Positions 1 to 8,599 of a stretch of DNA of 38,866 bases are shown here, in pieces (the stretch's first letter is position 1; the number at the start of each line of letters is the position of its first letter). The stretch comes from M3007 sp032115775 (GTDB lineage: Bacteria; Bacteroidota; Bacteroidia; Chitinophagales; Saprospiraceae), in assembly GCA_032115775.1 (NCBI GenBank), contig JAUMBL010000198.1, positions 1-38,866 of the forward strand. Reading direction: 5' to 3'. A program made the translations under genes and the position numbers. A model generated the notes under the pieces. It saw nothing but the letters and a program-made list of their open reading frames with translations, searched no databases and was not told where the DNA came from.

Positions 1-657
1 AATCCGAATTGCTTCTGGGCGCCGGCGCCGGAGTTTAGCCCGGTCGTCGCCGGGGATTTTATCGGCAGCACGGCGGCGGGCGGCCCGGTGAATTTTTTCA
101 ACGTGCGGTTCAACCCGCACGGCAACGGCACGCATACGGAATGCGTCGGCCACATCGCCCGGTCGCGGTATGTCCTGCCGGATTGCCTACAACGGTTTCA
201 CTTTCATGCAAAACTTATCAGCGTGTATCCGCAACGTCTGGATAACGGCGACCGGGTAATCCTGCAAGAACAACTCGAGGCGCTGATCCTCCCGGGCGAA
301 GCGGAAGCGCTGATCATCCGCTGCCTGCCAAACGATCCGCTCAAAGCAACGGTAAATTATTCCGGCGCCAACCCGCCCTACTTCGAAGCCGCCGCCGTGG
401 CATACTGCGCAGACTGCGGCATCGAACACCTGTTGACGGATTTACCCTCGGTGGATCGGGAGGAGGACGGGGGCGCGCTGGCGGCCCACAAGGCGTTTTG
501 GCGGTACCCGGAGGCCGTCCGGGCGCATTGCACGATTACGGAACTGATTTTTGTGCCGAACTCAATCCCGGACGGATACTACCTGCTGCACCTGCAAACA
601 GCGCCCTTTGAACTCGACGCCAGCCCCTCCCGCCCGACGATCTACCACATCCGGTAA
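1..657 (+). CDS. Cyclase-family metal-dependent hydrolase, 5' end missing
   Basis: The frame is open from the first base, so this is the C-terminal 218 codons of a gene that starts outside the window; an in-frame GTG at 88 lies inside the protein, not at its start. The segment HGNGTHTE (codons about 38-45) matches the HxGTHxD metal-binding signature of the cyclase family (PF04199), which includes kynurenine formamidase and related amide or lactone hydrolases. After it come alternating hydrophobic strands and an acidic stretch (DREEDGG), as expected for the second half of such an enzyme. The substrate cannot be told from this piece. It ends 74 bp before the next gene, which has its own promoter match. 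Family call is fairly sure; a specific kynurenine role would be a guess. Confidence 0.75.
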   Translation, partial: NPNCFWAPAPEFSPVVAGDFIGSTAAGGPVNFFNVRFNPHGNGTHTECVGHIARSRYVLPDCLQRFHFHAKLISVYPQRLDNGDRVILQEQLEALILPGEAEALIIRCLPNDPLKATVNYSGANPPYFEAAAVAYCADCGIEHLLTDLPSVDREEDGGALAAHKAFWRYPEAVRAHCTITELIFVPNSIPDGYYLLHLQTAPFELDASPSRPTIYHIR

Positions 658-719
658 TACGCGCCGCCGACCCGGTTTGCGACCGAAATACCGCGCGTAC
701 ACACTCGCAAAATCCGCCG

Positions 720-727
720 TACCTTTG
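720..727 (+). promoter_or_regulatory. Bacteroidota -7 promoter element (TACCTTTG)
   Basis: TACCTTTG fits the Bacteroidota -7 consensus TAnnTTTG exactly. The acyltransferase ATG begins five bases after its last base, so transcription would start at or next to the start codon. No clear -33 TTG was found at the usual spacing. Confidence 0.6.
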
Positions 728-731
728 CCGC

Positions 732-1598
732 ATGCAGCGGCTCACTTATCTCTTTTTTCGCCTGATCGCCGAACTATTCCGGTTTGTTCCCTTCCCCCTG
801 CTCTATGTGCTGTCGGACGGGTTCGCGTTTTTCCTGTACCGGATCGTCGGCTACCGAACGCAGGTGATGCGTGAAAATCTCCAGCGGGCGTTTCCACAAA
901 AAAATGCCGCAGAAATTGAACGTATCGTCCGGGATTCCTACCGAAACCTGACGGACGTCACGCTGGAAACCATCAAAAGCTTCACCGTCCCGGTTGAAGA
1001 AATTGCACGCCGCTGCGTGGTGCGCAACCCGGAAGTCGTTAATCAGTTCCTGGATCAAGGACGCCCGATCATACTCGCCGGCAGCCACTACCACAACTGG
1101 GAATGGACGGGGCTGTCCATGCCGCCCGTCCTCCACGGTACGGTCGTCACCGCCTTCAAACCGCTGAGCAACCGCCCGCTGGATCGCTACTACAATCGCT
1201 GCCGTATGCGCACGGGCATGCAAATGGTATCTATGGACGAAACCTACGCCGCCATGCGCAAATACCAACGCGAGCAGGCGGTGTTTATCCTCTTGGGCGA
1301 TCAGTCGCCCAGCAGCCGAAAAAGCGCGCATTGGATTCCTTTTTTAGGCGTCGAAACCGCTTTTCTGCCCGGAACGGATTTTCTGGCGCGGCGATTTGGG
1401 TTTCCAGTCGTGTATTTTCACGTCGAGCGTTGCCGGCGCGGATTTTATGCGGTGCACTACCTGCCAGTCTGGTCCGATCCCGCCACCGCCGCCGAACAGG
1501 ACATTACCAAAGCCTGCGCCCGCATGCTCGAAGAAGCAATCCTGCAAGCGCCCGCCGGCTGGCTCTGGAGCCATAAACGTTGGAAAATGAAAAAATAA
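732..1598 (+). CDS. Lysophospholipid/lipid A acyltransferase (LpxL/HtrB family)
   Basis: A 288-residue protein of the LpxL/HtrB acyltransferase family (PF03279), which moves an acyl chain to lipid A or a similar lipid at the inner membrane. The N-terminus has a hydrophobic segment (residues about 5-35, rich in F and L) typical of its membrane anchor. The HX4E catalytic signature is visible as H119-YHNW-E124 in SHYHNWEW, followed by the FILLGDQSP segment that matches the conserved GDQ block of the family. Length is normal (about 290-310). In Bacteroidota, homologues are single late acyltransferases; whether it acts on lipid A or an aminolipid is not shown. The gene stands alone between a promoter and the S9 peptidase gene 34 bp downstream. 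Confidence 0.85.
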   Translation: MQRLTYLFFRLIAELFRFVPFPLLYVLSDGFAFFLYRIVGYRTQVMRENLQRAFPQKNAAEIERIVRDSYRNLTDVTLETIKSFTVPVEEIARRCVVRNPEVVNQFLDQGRPIILAGSHYHNWEWTGLSMPPVLHGTVVTAFKPLSNRPLDRYYNRCRMRTGMQMVSMDETYAAMRKYQREQAVFILLGDQSPSSRKSAHWIPFLGVETAFLPGTDFLARRFGFPVVYFHVERCRRGFYAVHYLPVWSDPATAAEQDITKACARMLEEAILQAPAGWLWSHKRWKMKK

Positions 1599-1632
1599 GC
1601 GCCCCCGGCGCGCAGCATTTATCTGTAAGATT

Positions 1633-4521
1633 ATGAACTGTTTTTTTAAAAAAAATTACCTGCGCCTGCTGCTCCTGCCGGCGCTCCTCGCCCTCGGAAG
1701 CGCCCTCCCGGCGCAAAAAAAAGCGCTTTCTTACCAAGAAATCGGACGGTGGCGAAAAATTGAGCAATCAAAAATCAGCCGAGACGGACAATGGGCGGCT
1801 TATACCCTGAAACCGCATACCGAAGGCGATGCCGAACTGATGCTCTGGTCGGCTTCCAACAACCAAACGATCGCTTTCCCGCGGAGCGCCGATCCAGCCT
1901 TCAGCGCCGATAACCGGTTTATGGTCTTTCGCATCAAGCCGCCGCTCGATACGCTGAAAGCGCAGCGCCGGCGAAAGGTAAAAGACGACGATCTGCCAAA
2001 GGACACCCTCGCAATCTACCGGCTCTCTGACGGCCGACTGGAAAAAACGCCGAATCTGAAATCCTTCGAACTCCCCGCAGAATGGGCCGGCCTGCTCGTG
2101 TGTACCCTGGAGCCGGATAAAGGCAATGGGAAAAAAGAGGAGTCCGGCACAAAAACCGACAGCACGGCTGCGCCAAAACAAGACAAAAAATTCAAAAAAG
2201 AAGGAAAAGAAACCGGCTCGAAAATGCTGCTGTTCGACCTGGCGTCGGATCGCTGCGATACGGTCTGGTTCGTTTCGGAATTCGCGCTGGCCAAAAAAGC
2301 GCCCAAATTGCTGTTTTACACCACCGGCGCCGATACGGCCGTCGAACAACGCGGCCTGCCTGCCACCGCCGAAAATGGCGTGTATGCGTACGATGCGCAA
2401 CGCAAATCGCTGCAACCGATATGGCGCGGCGTCGGAAAATTCCAGCAACTAAGCTGGGAAAACAAGGGGACAAAAGCCGCTTTCCTGGCCGATACGGACA
2501 CCAGCAAGGCCCGCGTGCGGCCTTGGCAACTGGGTCTGTGGAACGGCGGCGCGGATTCCGCCCGACTGGTCGCCGGCCCCAACAGCGCCTTTCTGCCGGA
2601 AGACGCCGAAGGCCGACAAGTCATCAGCGAACACGCCCGTCCGCAATTCAGTGAAGACGGCAGCAAACTCTATTTCGGTATCGCCTCCCAACCTATCCTG
2701 CAGGATACCAGCCTGCTGCCCGAGGAAATCGTGCAGGTGGAAGTCTGGACCTGGAAAGACCCGCGCCTGTACACCGAACAGGAAAAACGCCTGGATAGCG
2801 ATAAAAAACAATATTTACCGGTCGCCCTGCACCTGGCCACCGGCGCTTTCGCATGCCTCGGCAGCCCCGATTTGCCGGAAATCCGCTTCCAGGCGGAACG
2901 CAACGCCGAACGCGCGCTGGCATTCACCGAAACACCCTACCTGATCGCCAAACAATGGGAAGGCGAAGCCCGAAAGGATGTCTATGCCCTCGACGTGCGT
3001 ACCGGCGCCCGGACGCTCGTGCGCGCCGGCCTGCGCGGCAACCCGCAACTCTCGCCGGCCGCTAAATATATCGCCTGGTGGAGCGACCCGGACAGCTGCT
3101 GGTTTGCGTGGGCAGCCGCGACCGGCCAAACACGCCGCCTCACCACCAATGACCCGTATCCGTTTTTTGAAGAAGAAAATGACGTGCCGGATTATCCCAG
3201 CGCCCACGGACTAGCCGGCTGGCTCGAAAACGACCAGGCGATGCTGGTGTACGACCAGTTCGATCTCTATCGCGTGGATCCGACCGGCGCCGTCCCGCCC
3301 AAACGCCTGACAAAAGGCCGCGAAGACAACCGAGTGTATCGGTACATCCGCCTCGATCCGGAAGAACGCAGCATCAAAGCCGACGCCGTGATCCTGCTCC
3401 ACCGCTTCAACAAAATAGATAAATCCGAAGGCTATGCCTGGCTGAACCTCGCCACCGGCCAAATCGGCGCCTGGTACGAGGGCGCATTCGCTTTCACAAA
3501 AAATGTGATGAAAGCCAAAGACGCCAATGCCGTGCTGTTTAGCTGCGAAAACTTTCAGACGTATCCCGATCTGCTGTACTCGACCTTCACACCAGGAAAA
3601 ACCAATGCCAACCCCCAATTCCGCCGCGTGAGCAACGCCAATCCGCAGCAATCCGAGTATTTCTGGGGAAATATCGAATTGGTGCATTGGACCTCCCTCG
3701 ACGGCGAATCCCTGGACGGCCTGCTGGTCAAACCCGACAATTTCAGCCCGGACCGCCAATACCCTATGTTGGTGTATTTTTACGAACGCTTATCCGACGG
3801 CCTCCACCAGCACCGGGCGCCCGACGCCGGCCGCTCTTCGATCAATCCGACGATTTATGCCAGTCGGGGATACCTCGTCTTCCTGCCCGATATTCACTAC
3901 CGCACCGGCTATCCAGGCGAATCGGCCTACAACGCAGTGATGAGCGGCGTGCAACACCTGACCGAACAAGGTTTTGTAGATAAAAAGCGGATCGGCCTCC
4001 AAGGGCACTCCTGGGGCGGATATCAGGCAGCCTACCTCGTGACGCGTACCAACCAGTTCGCCTGCGCAGAAGCCGGCGCGCCCGTGGCCAACATGACCTC
4101 CGCGTACGGCGGCATCCGCTGGGAATCCGGCCTGAACCGGCAATTTCAATACGAGCGCCAACAAAGCCGGATCGGCGGCTCGCTCTGGGAATATCCCATG
4201 CGCTATCTGGAAAATTCGCCGCTCTTCGCCCTCGATAAAGTCCGGACACCCCTCCTGATCCTGCACAATGACGAAGACGGCGCCGTGCCCTGGTACCAGG
4301 GCATCGAACTCTTTACGGGCCTCCGCCGCCTCGGTAAACCCTGCTGGCTACTCAACTACAACGGCGAACCGCACTGGCCGGTGAAATTGCAAAATCGCAT
4401 AGACTTCCAAACGCGCATGCTGCAATTTTTCGATCATTACCTGCAGGAAGGCCCCCTTCCGGCGTGGATGTCAGAAGGGGTAGCGCCCGGAGAAAAAGGA
4501 ATTCGACAGAAAATAAAGTAG
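1633..4521 (+). CDS. Secreted S9-family prolyl oligopeptidase-like serine peptidase
   Basis: A 962-residue exported peptidase. Residues 1-27 form a signal peptide (KK, then a Leu/Ala-rich core ending LPAQ). A long beta-propeller-like region follows, then an alpha/beta-hydrolase domain over about the last 270 residues. The catalytic triad can be placed: Ser793 in GHSWGGY, Asp882 in HNDEDGAVPW (four residues after H878, as in DPP-IV-like enzymes) and His914 in NGEPHW. A lysine- and glutamate-rich linker near residues 160-195 interrupts the propeller and is probably a surface loop. It likely degrades peptides in the periplasm or outside the cell. It may be co-transcribed with the acyltransferase (34-bp gap). 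Hairpins follow the stop codon. Confidence 0.88.
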   Translation: MNCFFKKNYLRLLLLPALLALGSALPAQKKALSYQEIGRWRKIEQSKISRDGQWAAYTLKPHTEGDAELMLWSASNNQTIAFPRSADPAFSADNRFMVFRIKPPLDTLKAQRRRKVKDDDLPKDTLAIYRLSDGRLEKTPNLKSFELPAEWAGLLVCTLEPDKGNGKKEESGTKTDSTAAPKQDKKFKKEGKETGSKMLLFDLASDRCDTVWFVSEFALAKKAPKLLFYTTGADTAVEQRGLPATAENGVYAYDAQRKSLQPIWRGVGKFQQLSWENKGTKAAFLADTDTSKARVRPWQLGLWNGGADSARLVAGPNSAFLPEDAEGRQVISEHARPQFSEDGSKLYFGIASQPILQDTSLLPEEIVQVEVWTWKDPRLYTEQEKRLDSDKKQYLPVALHLATGAFACLGSPDLPEIRFQAERNAERALAFTETPYLIAKQWEGEARKDVYALDVRTGARTLVRAGLRGNPQLSPAAKYIAWWSDPDSCWFAWAAATGQTRRLTTNDPYPFFEEENDVPDYPSAHGLAGWLENDQAMLVYDQFDLYRVDPTGAVPPKRLTKGREDNRVYRYIRLDPEERSIKADAVILLHRFNKIDKSEGYAWLNLATGQIGAWYEGAFAFTKNVMKAKDANAVLFSCENFQTYPDLLYSTFTPGKTNANPQFRRVSNANPQQSEYFWGNIELVHWTSLDGESLDGLLVKPDNFSPDRQYPMLVYFYERLSDGLHQHRAPDAGRSSINPTIYASRGYLVFLPDIHYRTGYPGESAYNAVMSGVQHLTEQGFVDKKRIGLQGHSWGGYQAAYLVTRTNQFACAEAGAPVANMTSAYGGIRWESGLNRQFQYERQQSRIGGSLWEYPMRYLENSPLFALDKVRTPLLILHNDEDGAVPWYQGIELFTGLRRLGKPCWLLNYNGEPHWPVKLQNRIDFQTRMLQFFDHYLQEGPLPAWMSEGVAPGEKGIRQKIK

Positions 4522-4571
4522 GAGCAAAAAGAACTTGGAGATTTTTTTCGCGGTGACGACAAGATGTGCGC

Positions 4572-4658
4572 GATAGTAAGGACTATCCCGGCGAATCACT
4601 AACCCGGCGATTTATCGCCGGGAACACAACGCGCTAAATTTTCCGGGGTTTCAACCCC
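4572..4658. repeat. Three successive hairpins between convergent genes
   Basis: The 157-bp gap between the S9 peptidase and the cytochrome peroxidase, which point at each other, holds three inverted repeats: GATAGT/ACTATC at 4572-4587 with a 4-base loop, CCCGGCGA/TCGCCGGG at 4603-4622 with loop TTTA (8 perfect pairs), and GGGGTT/AACCCC at 4645-4658 with loop TC. They may act as a two-way terminator or be a small dispersed palindromic repeat. No clean U-tract follows the stems, so simple intrinsic termination is not certain. Confidence 0.6.
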
Positions 4659-4678
4659 TACACTTTTCTCCCGGTTCC

Positions 4679-5629
4679 CTACTGCCGGAACCGATCATCC
4701 GTCAATGCCAGCAAAAACGCCTCCAAGTCGGTTTTCTCCGCTTCCGTGAGCCGCAGCGGCTGCGCCAGCAAGGTATCCCGATTGATGCCGTCGGGAATAA
4801 AATGCGCCGGATTGTCGTAGTAATCAATCACTTCGCGCAAGGTTTTAAACATGCCGTTGTGCATGTAGGGCGGCGTGACGGCGATATTGCGCAGACCCGG
4901 TGTTTTGAACTTACCCAAATCCGCGCTGTCTTTGCTGATGGCAAACCTACCAGGATCTGTCAGGTTTTTGTTGTTGAATAGCCCAATATTCCGAAATTCA
5001 TCGCCGGTAAAATCGGGCCCGAAATGGCAATCGAAACACTTGCCTTTTTCCATAAAAATCGCTCGACCGCGCACGGCCGCGGCGTGCATGCCGGCTTCGT
5101 CTCCCTGCATCCAGCGGTCGAAGGGCGTATTGCCGGTCTCTAAGGTGCGAATAAACGCCGCCAGGGCGGCGCCCAGCGAGGCAGAGTCGGGCGCATGCCC
5201 GTACACGCGCTGAAAAGCAGCCTGGTAGCGCGCGCCGGCGCGCAGGCGCTCGAGCGCGCGATCCACCGGCAGGTTCATCTCTACCGGATTGGCGATCGGT
5301 TGCAGCGCTTGCACTTCGAGACTGGCCGCGCGGCCGTCCCAGAAAAAATACGGACGCGCGCTCATGTTGGTGATGCCCGGCGTATTACGGTCGCCCCGCT
5401 GCCCCTCAGCGCCCAGGCTAACCACCATCGTGTCGGCAAAACCAAATACCGGAATGTGACAACTCGCGCAGCTTTGCGTTTCGTTAGACGATAAAATCGG
5501 GTCGAAAAACAGCATTTCGCCCAGCGCTTCCGGGGTGTCGGGCTCCGCAATCCGAAAAGCCGGCAAGGCCGCCAGGGCGAGCACAGCCCCGGAGGCGACG
5601 ATCAACAGGAGACGTTTGCGGTGAAACAT
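4679..5629 (-). CDS. Di-haem cytochrome c peroxidase (CcpA/MauG family)
   Basis: A 316-residue periplasmic protein that would reduce hydrogen peroxide with electrons from a small cytochrome c. The N-terminus (HRKR followed by a hydrophobic stretch up to about residue 25) is a signal peptide. Two CxxCH haem-binding motifs are present: CASCH at 54-58 (high-potential or peroxidatic N-terminal domain) and CFDCH at 198-202. The family landmark GDRNTPGITN (79-88) and the PYMHNGMF block with a likely axial Met are also there. Length fits the shorter MauG/CcpA members. It lies 24 bp downstream of recO on the same strand, so it may share its transcript, though an AT-rich near-match to the -7 element precedes it. 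A MauG-like cofactor-modifying role cannot be excluded, but no amine dehydrogenase partner is nearby. Confidence 0.88.
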   Translation of the reverse strand: MFHRKRLLLIVASGAVLALAALPAFRIAEPDTPEALGEMLFFDPILSSNETQSCASCHIPVFGFADTMVVSLGAEGQRGDRNTPGITNMSARPYFFWDGRAASLEVQALQPIANPVEMNLPVDRALERLRAGARYQAAFQRVYGHAPDSASLGAALAAFIRTLETGNTPFDRWMQGDEAGMHAAAVRGRAIFMEKGKCFDCHFGPDFTGDEFRNIGLFNNKNLTDPGRFAISKDSADLGKFKTPGLRNIAVTPPYMHNGMFKTLREVIDYYDNPAHFIPDGINRDTLLAQPLRLTEAEKTDLEAFLLALTDDRFRQ

Positions 5630-5653
5630 ACTGCAAAGATCGGAATGATTTGA

Positions 5654-6376
5654 CTAAAATACAAGATCCAGCACGTCCGGCGTGTTTAATCCGTCAAAAC
5701 CCGGTACGTGAAACTGATAAAAAAGCAGCAGGCGCTGTTGCAGCCGTTTTCGGGTAGCGCGGGGAATCGGCAATTCATGGCAGGTTTCCGCCTCGCAGGC
5801 CAGCAGCCGGGATAGCCAACCGGCTTCCTCCGGATCCAAAAAATACGCGTGTCCGGGGGGCTCTTCCGAAAAAATGCCCTCTTTCAAGTCGAAATAAGCG
5901 GCTTCCTCCAGTTCGTGCTCCGGCTGAAAACCGAGAAACCCGCTCAAATGCAGCAGAAAATGCAGGTGCAAGTTGGCAATAGGGTAGGGCGTCCGATCGA
6001 GCAGGCGCAAGTAATCCAGCAAAAAAGTAAACAGTTCGGGGTTGGGCTCGTGGTCGTGGATACACTTTCGGCAAATTTCCGCCATGAATAACGTCACGGC
6101 GCCCCTGCGTATCTCGAAGGGAATGGCCGTAAAAATTTCCGCCGCCCGCACTTCCTTCAATCGGTGTAGCCGCTGCCCGTCGCTGCGATAACCGGCCACG
6201 AGTTCCACCACCGACATCGGCTGGAACAGATTGAAGGGCATACGGGATTTTGCGGTGCGCACGCTGCCGCCGATAAAGGTTTGCAGGCCTTTTTCTTCAG
6301 TAAAAATATCGACGATGACGCTGGTTTCGCCGTATTTCACCGTACGAAAAACAATTCCCCGGGAACTGAGCAACAT
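5654..6376 (-). CDS. recO: DNA repair protein RecO
   Basis: A 240-residue RecO, which works with RecF and RecR to load RecA on SSB-coated single-stranded DNA in gap repair. The N-terminal OB-fold is recognisable by the opening SSRGIVFRTVKYGETSVIVD and the following FTEEKGLQTFIGGSVR block. The helical C-terminal domain follows, with LRLLDRTPYPIANLHLHFLL and the SGFLGFQPE segment typical of the family. The four-cysteine zinc knuckle of many RecO proteins is not visible. The start is ATG and the length is normal. It lies between the MtfA-like gene (41 bp upstream) and the cytochrome peroxidase gene (24 bp downstream), all on the minus strand. Confidence 0.92.
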   Translation of the reverse strand: MLLSSRGIVFRTVKYGETSVIVDIFTEEKGLQTFIGGSVRTAKSRMPFNLFQPMSVVELVAGYRSDGQRLHRLKEVRAAEIFTAIPFEIRRGAVTLFMAEICRKCIHDHEPNPELFTFLLDYLRLLDRTPYPIANLHLHFLLHLSGFLGFQPEHELEEAAYFDLKEGIFSEEPPGHAYFLDPEEAGWLSRLLACEAETCHELPIPRATRKRLQQRLLLFYQFHVPGFDGLNTPDVLDLVF

Positions 6377-6417
6377 AAAAGCATAACTAATATTATCAGA
6401 AACCTACTACCCATAAA

Positions 6418-7251
6418 CTATTCCGGATCCTTTCCCCCAAATACGGCGTGCAAGCGCGCATACACCGCCGGCATCTGCCGCTGCATTTGCCCGGGGAAAA
6501 TGAAATAATGGTGCATCGCTACCGGCAGCGGTTCGATGCCGGCAATGCCGATCACCGCTTCGATGCGTTCGCGGGTCATGCCGGAAACGGCCTCCAGCCG
6601 CGACCAGACCTCCTCCTCCTCGCCGTACAGCGCCGGAACATCCGTCGCCGGAAAGCAGCGCAGATAGGCCTTTGCGTATTCGTGCAGCGCCACGTTGTAC
6701 CAGGCAGCCGGTTGCATAAAACCCAGCATCACCTGCTCGGCAGAAAAAAGGAGACAGCCGTCGGGCGCATACAGCTCGGACGCATGCGCAAAAAGATATT
6801 CCGGCGAGGGGAACGGTTTGGGGTACACAATAACCTTTTCAAACCCCGGAAACAGCAATTCTTCCCGGTACATGGTCATCGTCACTGCCTGCGCAGCAAT
6901 TGCCAACTCCACGTCGGCCGGCAGCAACTCATCCGGCCAGGCCATCGGCATCCAATCGGTACCCATCCGAAACAACGCCACGCGGCTGCGAAAAACGCGC
7001 TGCTGCGCCGCATCCAGCCGCCCGTAAAAACCGCAGTGCCGTTCCAGCAACTTCCGGAGCCCCGTCTCCAATTCCGGCGGATAACGGACGTACCACCACC
7101 AGTTGATTTGAGGCGAAAAAATATAAACCAGCGCCGCGATCAACACCGGCGGAACCATCCACAGGGCGTAATCGCTGTCTATTTCCCAAGAAACATACAA
7201 TAAAGCCAGGGAAATGGCTACAAAAGGCAAGGCAAGCAGTCGAGCAAACAT
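6418..7251 (-). CDS. MtfA-like membrane protein with degenerate peptidase site
   Basis: A 277-residue protein with two N-terminal membrane segments (about residues 1-22 and 29-47) and a cytoplasmic domain resembling MtfA, the M90 zinc peptidase known in Escherichia coli for binding the Mlc repressor. The C-terminal order of blocks fits MtfA, ending with a segment like its FPSLWQRF...QDP tail (MPAVYARLHAVFGGKDP). However, the HExxH motif reads HEYAK, so the second zinc-binding His is Lys, and the later PAEC-type segment that supplies the third ligand reads EPLPVAM with no Glu in the matching place. It is thus probably not an active peptidase. The ATG at 7251 is chosen because it starts the first membrane helix; an in-frame extension to 7326 is open but runs toward the repeat region. 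Confidence 0.7.
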   Translation of the reverse strand: MFARLLALPFVAISLALLYVSWEIDSDYALWMVPPVLIAALVYIFSPQINWWWYVRYPPELETGLRKLLERHCGFYGRLDAAQQRVFRSRVALFRMGTDWMPMAWPDELLPADVELAIAAQAVTMTMYREELLFPGFEKVIVYPKPFPSPEYLFAHASELYAPDGCLLFSAEQVMLGFMQPAAWYNVALHEYAKAYLRCFPATDVPALYGEEEEVWSRLEAVSGMTRERIEAVIGIAGIEPLPVAMHHYFIFPGQMQRQMPAVYARLHAVFGGKDPE

Positions 7252-7362
7252 AAAGGCAAAGATAGGGGCACGAAATCGCACTCCACGCACGGAATAGCGT
7301 GCAAAGAAAGAAAAAAACAAAAGCATTTCAAATCCGACAATTTATCTTTCCCCCTACCTCCG

Positions 7363-7412
7363 CGTATTCCTCGTATTCTGCGTATTCTGCGTATTCTGCG
7401 TATTCTGCGGGA
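7363..7412. repeat. 9-bp tandem repeat (cgtattctg), five units
   Basis: Four perfect copies of CGTATTCTG lie head to tail at 7372-7407, preceded by one imperfect copy (CGTATTCCT) and closed by CGGGA. On the minus strand this reads CCCGCAGAATACGCAGAATA and so on. It sits in the 234-bp gap between the divergent MtfA-like gene and gpsA. The same sequence family returns at 7436-7469 and at 23731-23855. Confidence 0.9.
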
Positions 7413-7435
7413 TCCAAGGCATCTTATCGTATCTT

Positions 7436-7469
7436 CGCGCATTCTGCGAATTTTGCGAATTTTGCGGGA
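7436..7469. repeat. Second block of the CCCGC-(CGCAGAAT) repeat family
   Basis: A 34-bp block of 9-bp periodicity (GCGAATTTT repeated) directly before gpsA. Its reverse complement matches 23734-23767 downstream of pcrA at 29 of 34 positions. It begins TCCCGCAAAATTCGC on the minus strand. Confidence 0.85.
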
Positions 7470-7485
7470 TCAACGTTGCGCGACT

Positions 7486-8535
7486 ATGAATATACATTTT
7501 AACCCGGTAGGCGTCATTGGCGCCGGGAGTTTCGGCACGGCAGTGTCCAATTTGCTGGCACACAACAGCGACGTGCTGCTATTCAGCAGAAAGCCGGAAA
7601 CAGTGCGGCAAATCAATACGGATCGGCGGCATTACGGCGTGAAAATATCCGGGCGCATTACGGCCACCAGCGATCTGGAAGAAATTGCGCGCCGCTGCGT
7701 GCTAATTTTTCCCGTGGTGCCTTCTACTAGTTTTCGCCGGATGATGCAGGCGCTGGGACCCTACTTGCGGCCACACCATATCCTCATCCACGGCACCAAA
7801 GGCTTCGACTTGAAAGATATGGAAGAAAGCGCGCTGAACGTTCCCGGCACGCAGGTCACGCGCGCCCAGGTGCGCACCATGAGCGAGGTAATCCTCGAGG
7901 AAAGCAGCGTGGTGCGAGTCGGCTGCCTGTCGGGTCCCAACCTGGCCGCAGAAATCATGGCCGGGCAACCGACCGCCACGCTCGTGGGCAGTCATTTTCG
8001 CGAAGTGATTCAGGCCGGACAACAATCCCTAAACAGCCGGCAATTTCACGTTTTCGGTTCGTACGACCTGCTGGGCGCCGAACTGGCCGGCGCACTCAAA
8101 AACGCCATCGCGCTCGGCGCAGGGATCCTGGAAGGCCTGGGAATGGGCCGAAATATTCAGGGTCTGCTCATAGCCCGCGGACTGGCGGAAATGGTCTATT
8201 TCGGCAATGCGCTGGGCGCGTCCAGCCAGGCGTTCATCGGCGTAGCCGGCATCGGAGATCTCGTCACCACCGCCACCAGCACCAATAGCCGGAATTTTAG
8301 CTTCGGTATGCGCCTCGCCGGTGGCGAAAATGCCGCCAAAATCCGGGAAACGATGCCGGAACTGGCCGAGGGCGTCCGAACGCTCCGAATCGCGTACGGC
8401 CTCGCCAGACAATACAAATTGCACGCGCCCATTATTTCTACACTGCACAGCGTGGTTTTTGAAGGTTTGTCCGTCGAAAAAGCCCTCGAGTATCTGATGG
8501 CCTATCCGTATGCCGTGGACGTGGACTTTTTGTAG
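7486..8535 (+). CDS. gpsA: NAD(P)H-dependent glycerol-3-phosphate dehydrogenase
   Basis: A 349-residue GpsA that reduces dihydroxyacetone phosphate to sn-glycerol 3-phosphate, the backbone for phospholipids. The Rossmann fold opens at once with GVIGAGSFGTAV. Further family blocks are HGTKGFD, SGPNLAAEIMAGQPTA and the catalytic-Lys helix GALKNAIALGAGILEGLGMG, followed by RGLAEM and the GIGDLVTTATSTNSRN stretch. The start at 7486 is chosen because it puts the nucleotide-binding loop about ten residues in, as is normal; the frame is open to 7453, but those codons lie in the 9-bp repeat block. A near-match to the -7 element (TATCTTCG, about 7428) lies upstream. Confidence 0.93.
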   Translation: MNIHFNPVGVIGAGSFGTAVSNLLAHNSDVLLFSRKPETVRQINTDRRHYGVKISGRITATSDLEEIARRCVLIFPVVPSTSFRRMMQALGPYLRPHHILIHGTKGFDLKDMEESALNVPGTQVTRAQVRTMSEVILEESSVVRVGCLSGPNLAAEIMAGQPTATLVGSHFREVIQAGQQSLNSRQFHVFGSYDLLGAELAGALKNAIALGAGILEGLGMGRNIQGLLIARGLAEMVYFGNALGASSQAFIGVAGIGDLVTTATSTNSRNFSFGMRLAGGENAAKIRETMPELAEGVRTLRIAYGLARQYKLHAPIISTLHSVVFEGLSVEKALEYLMAYPYAVDVDFL

Positions 8536-8573
8536 GCGCCGGTCAACCCGTGAAAAAGATGTACAAGTATCCT

Positions 8574-8581
8574 TACCTTTG
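8574..8581 (+). promoter_or_regulatory. Bacteroidota -7 promoter element (TACCTTTG)
   Basis: TACCTTTG matches TAnnTTTG exactly, 18 bases before the ATG at 8600. It supports that ATG over the longer open frame that begins inside gpsA at 8510, because the longer form would start upstream of the promoter. Confidence 0.65.
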
Positions 8582-8599
8582 CCTGGAAACCGCTTTTTT

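Noticed and set aside
7361..7469. CRISPR array
   Set aside because: The units are 9 bp and contiguous with no unique spacers, and no cas genes are present in the window.
8510..8599. Upstream extension of the HD-PycTM protein starting inside gpsA
   Set aside because: The added 30 residues overlap the end of gpsA and lie before the -7 promoter match at 8574-8581, so the ATG at 8600 is preferred.
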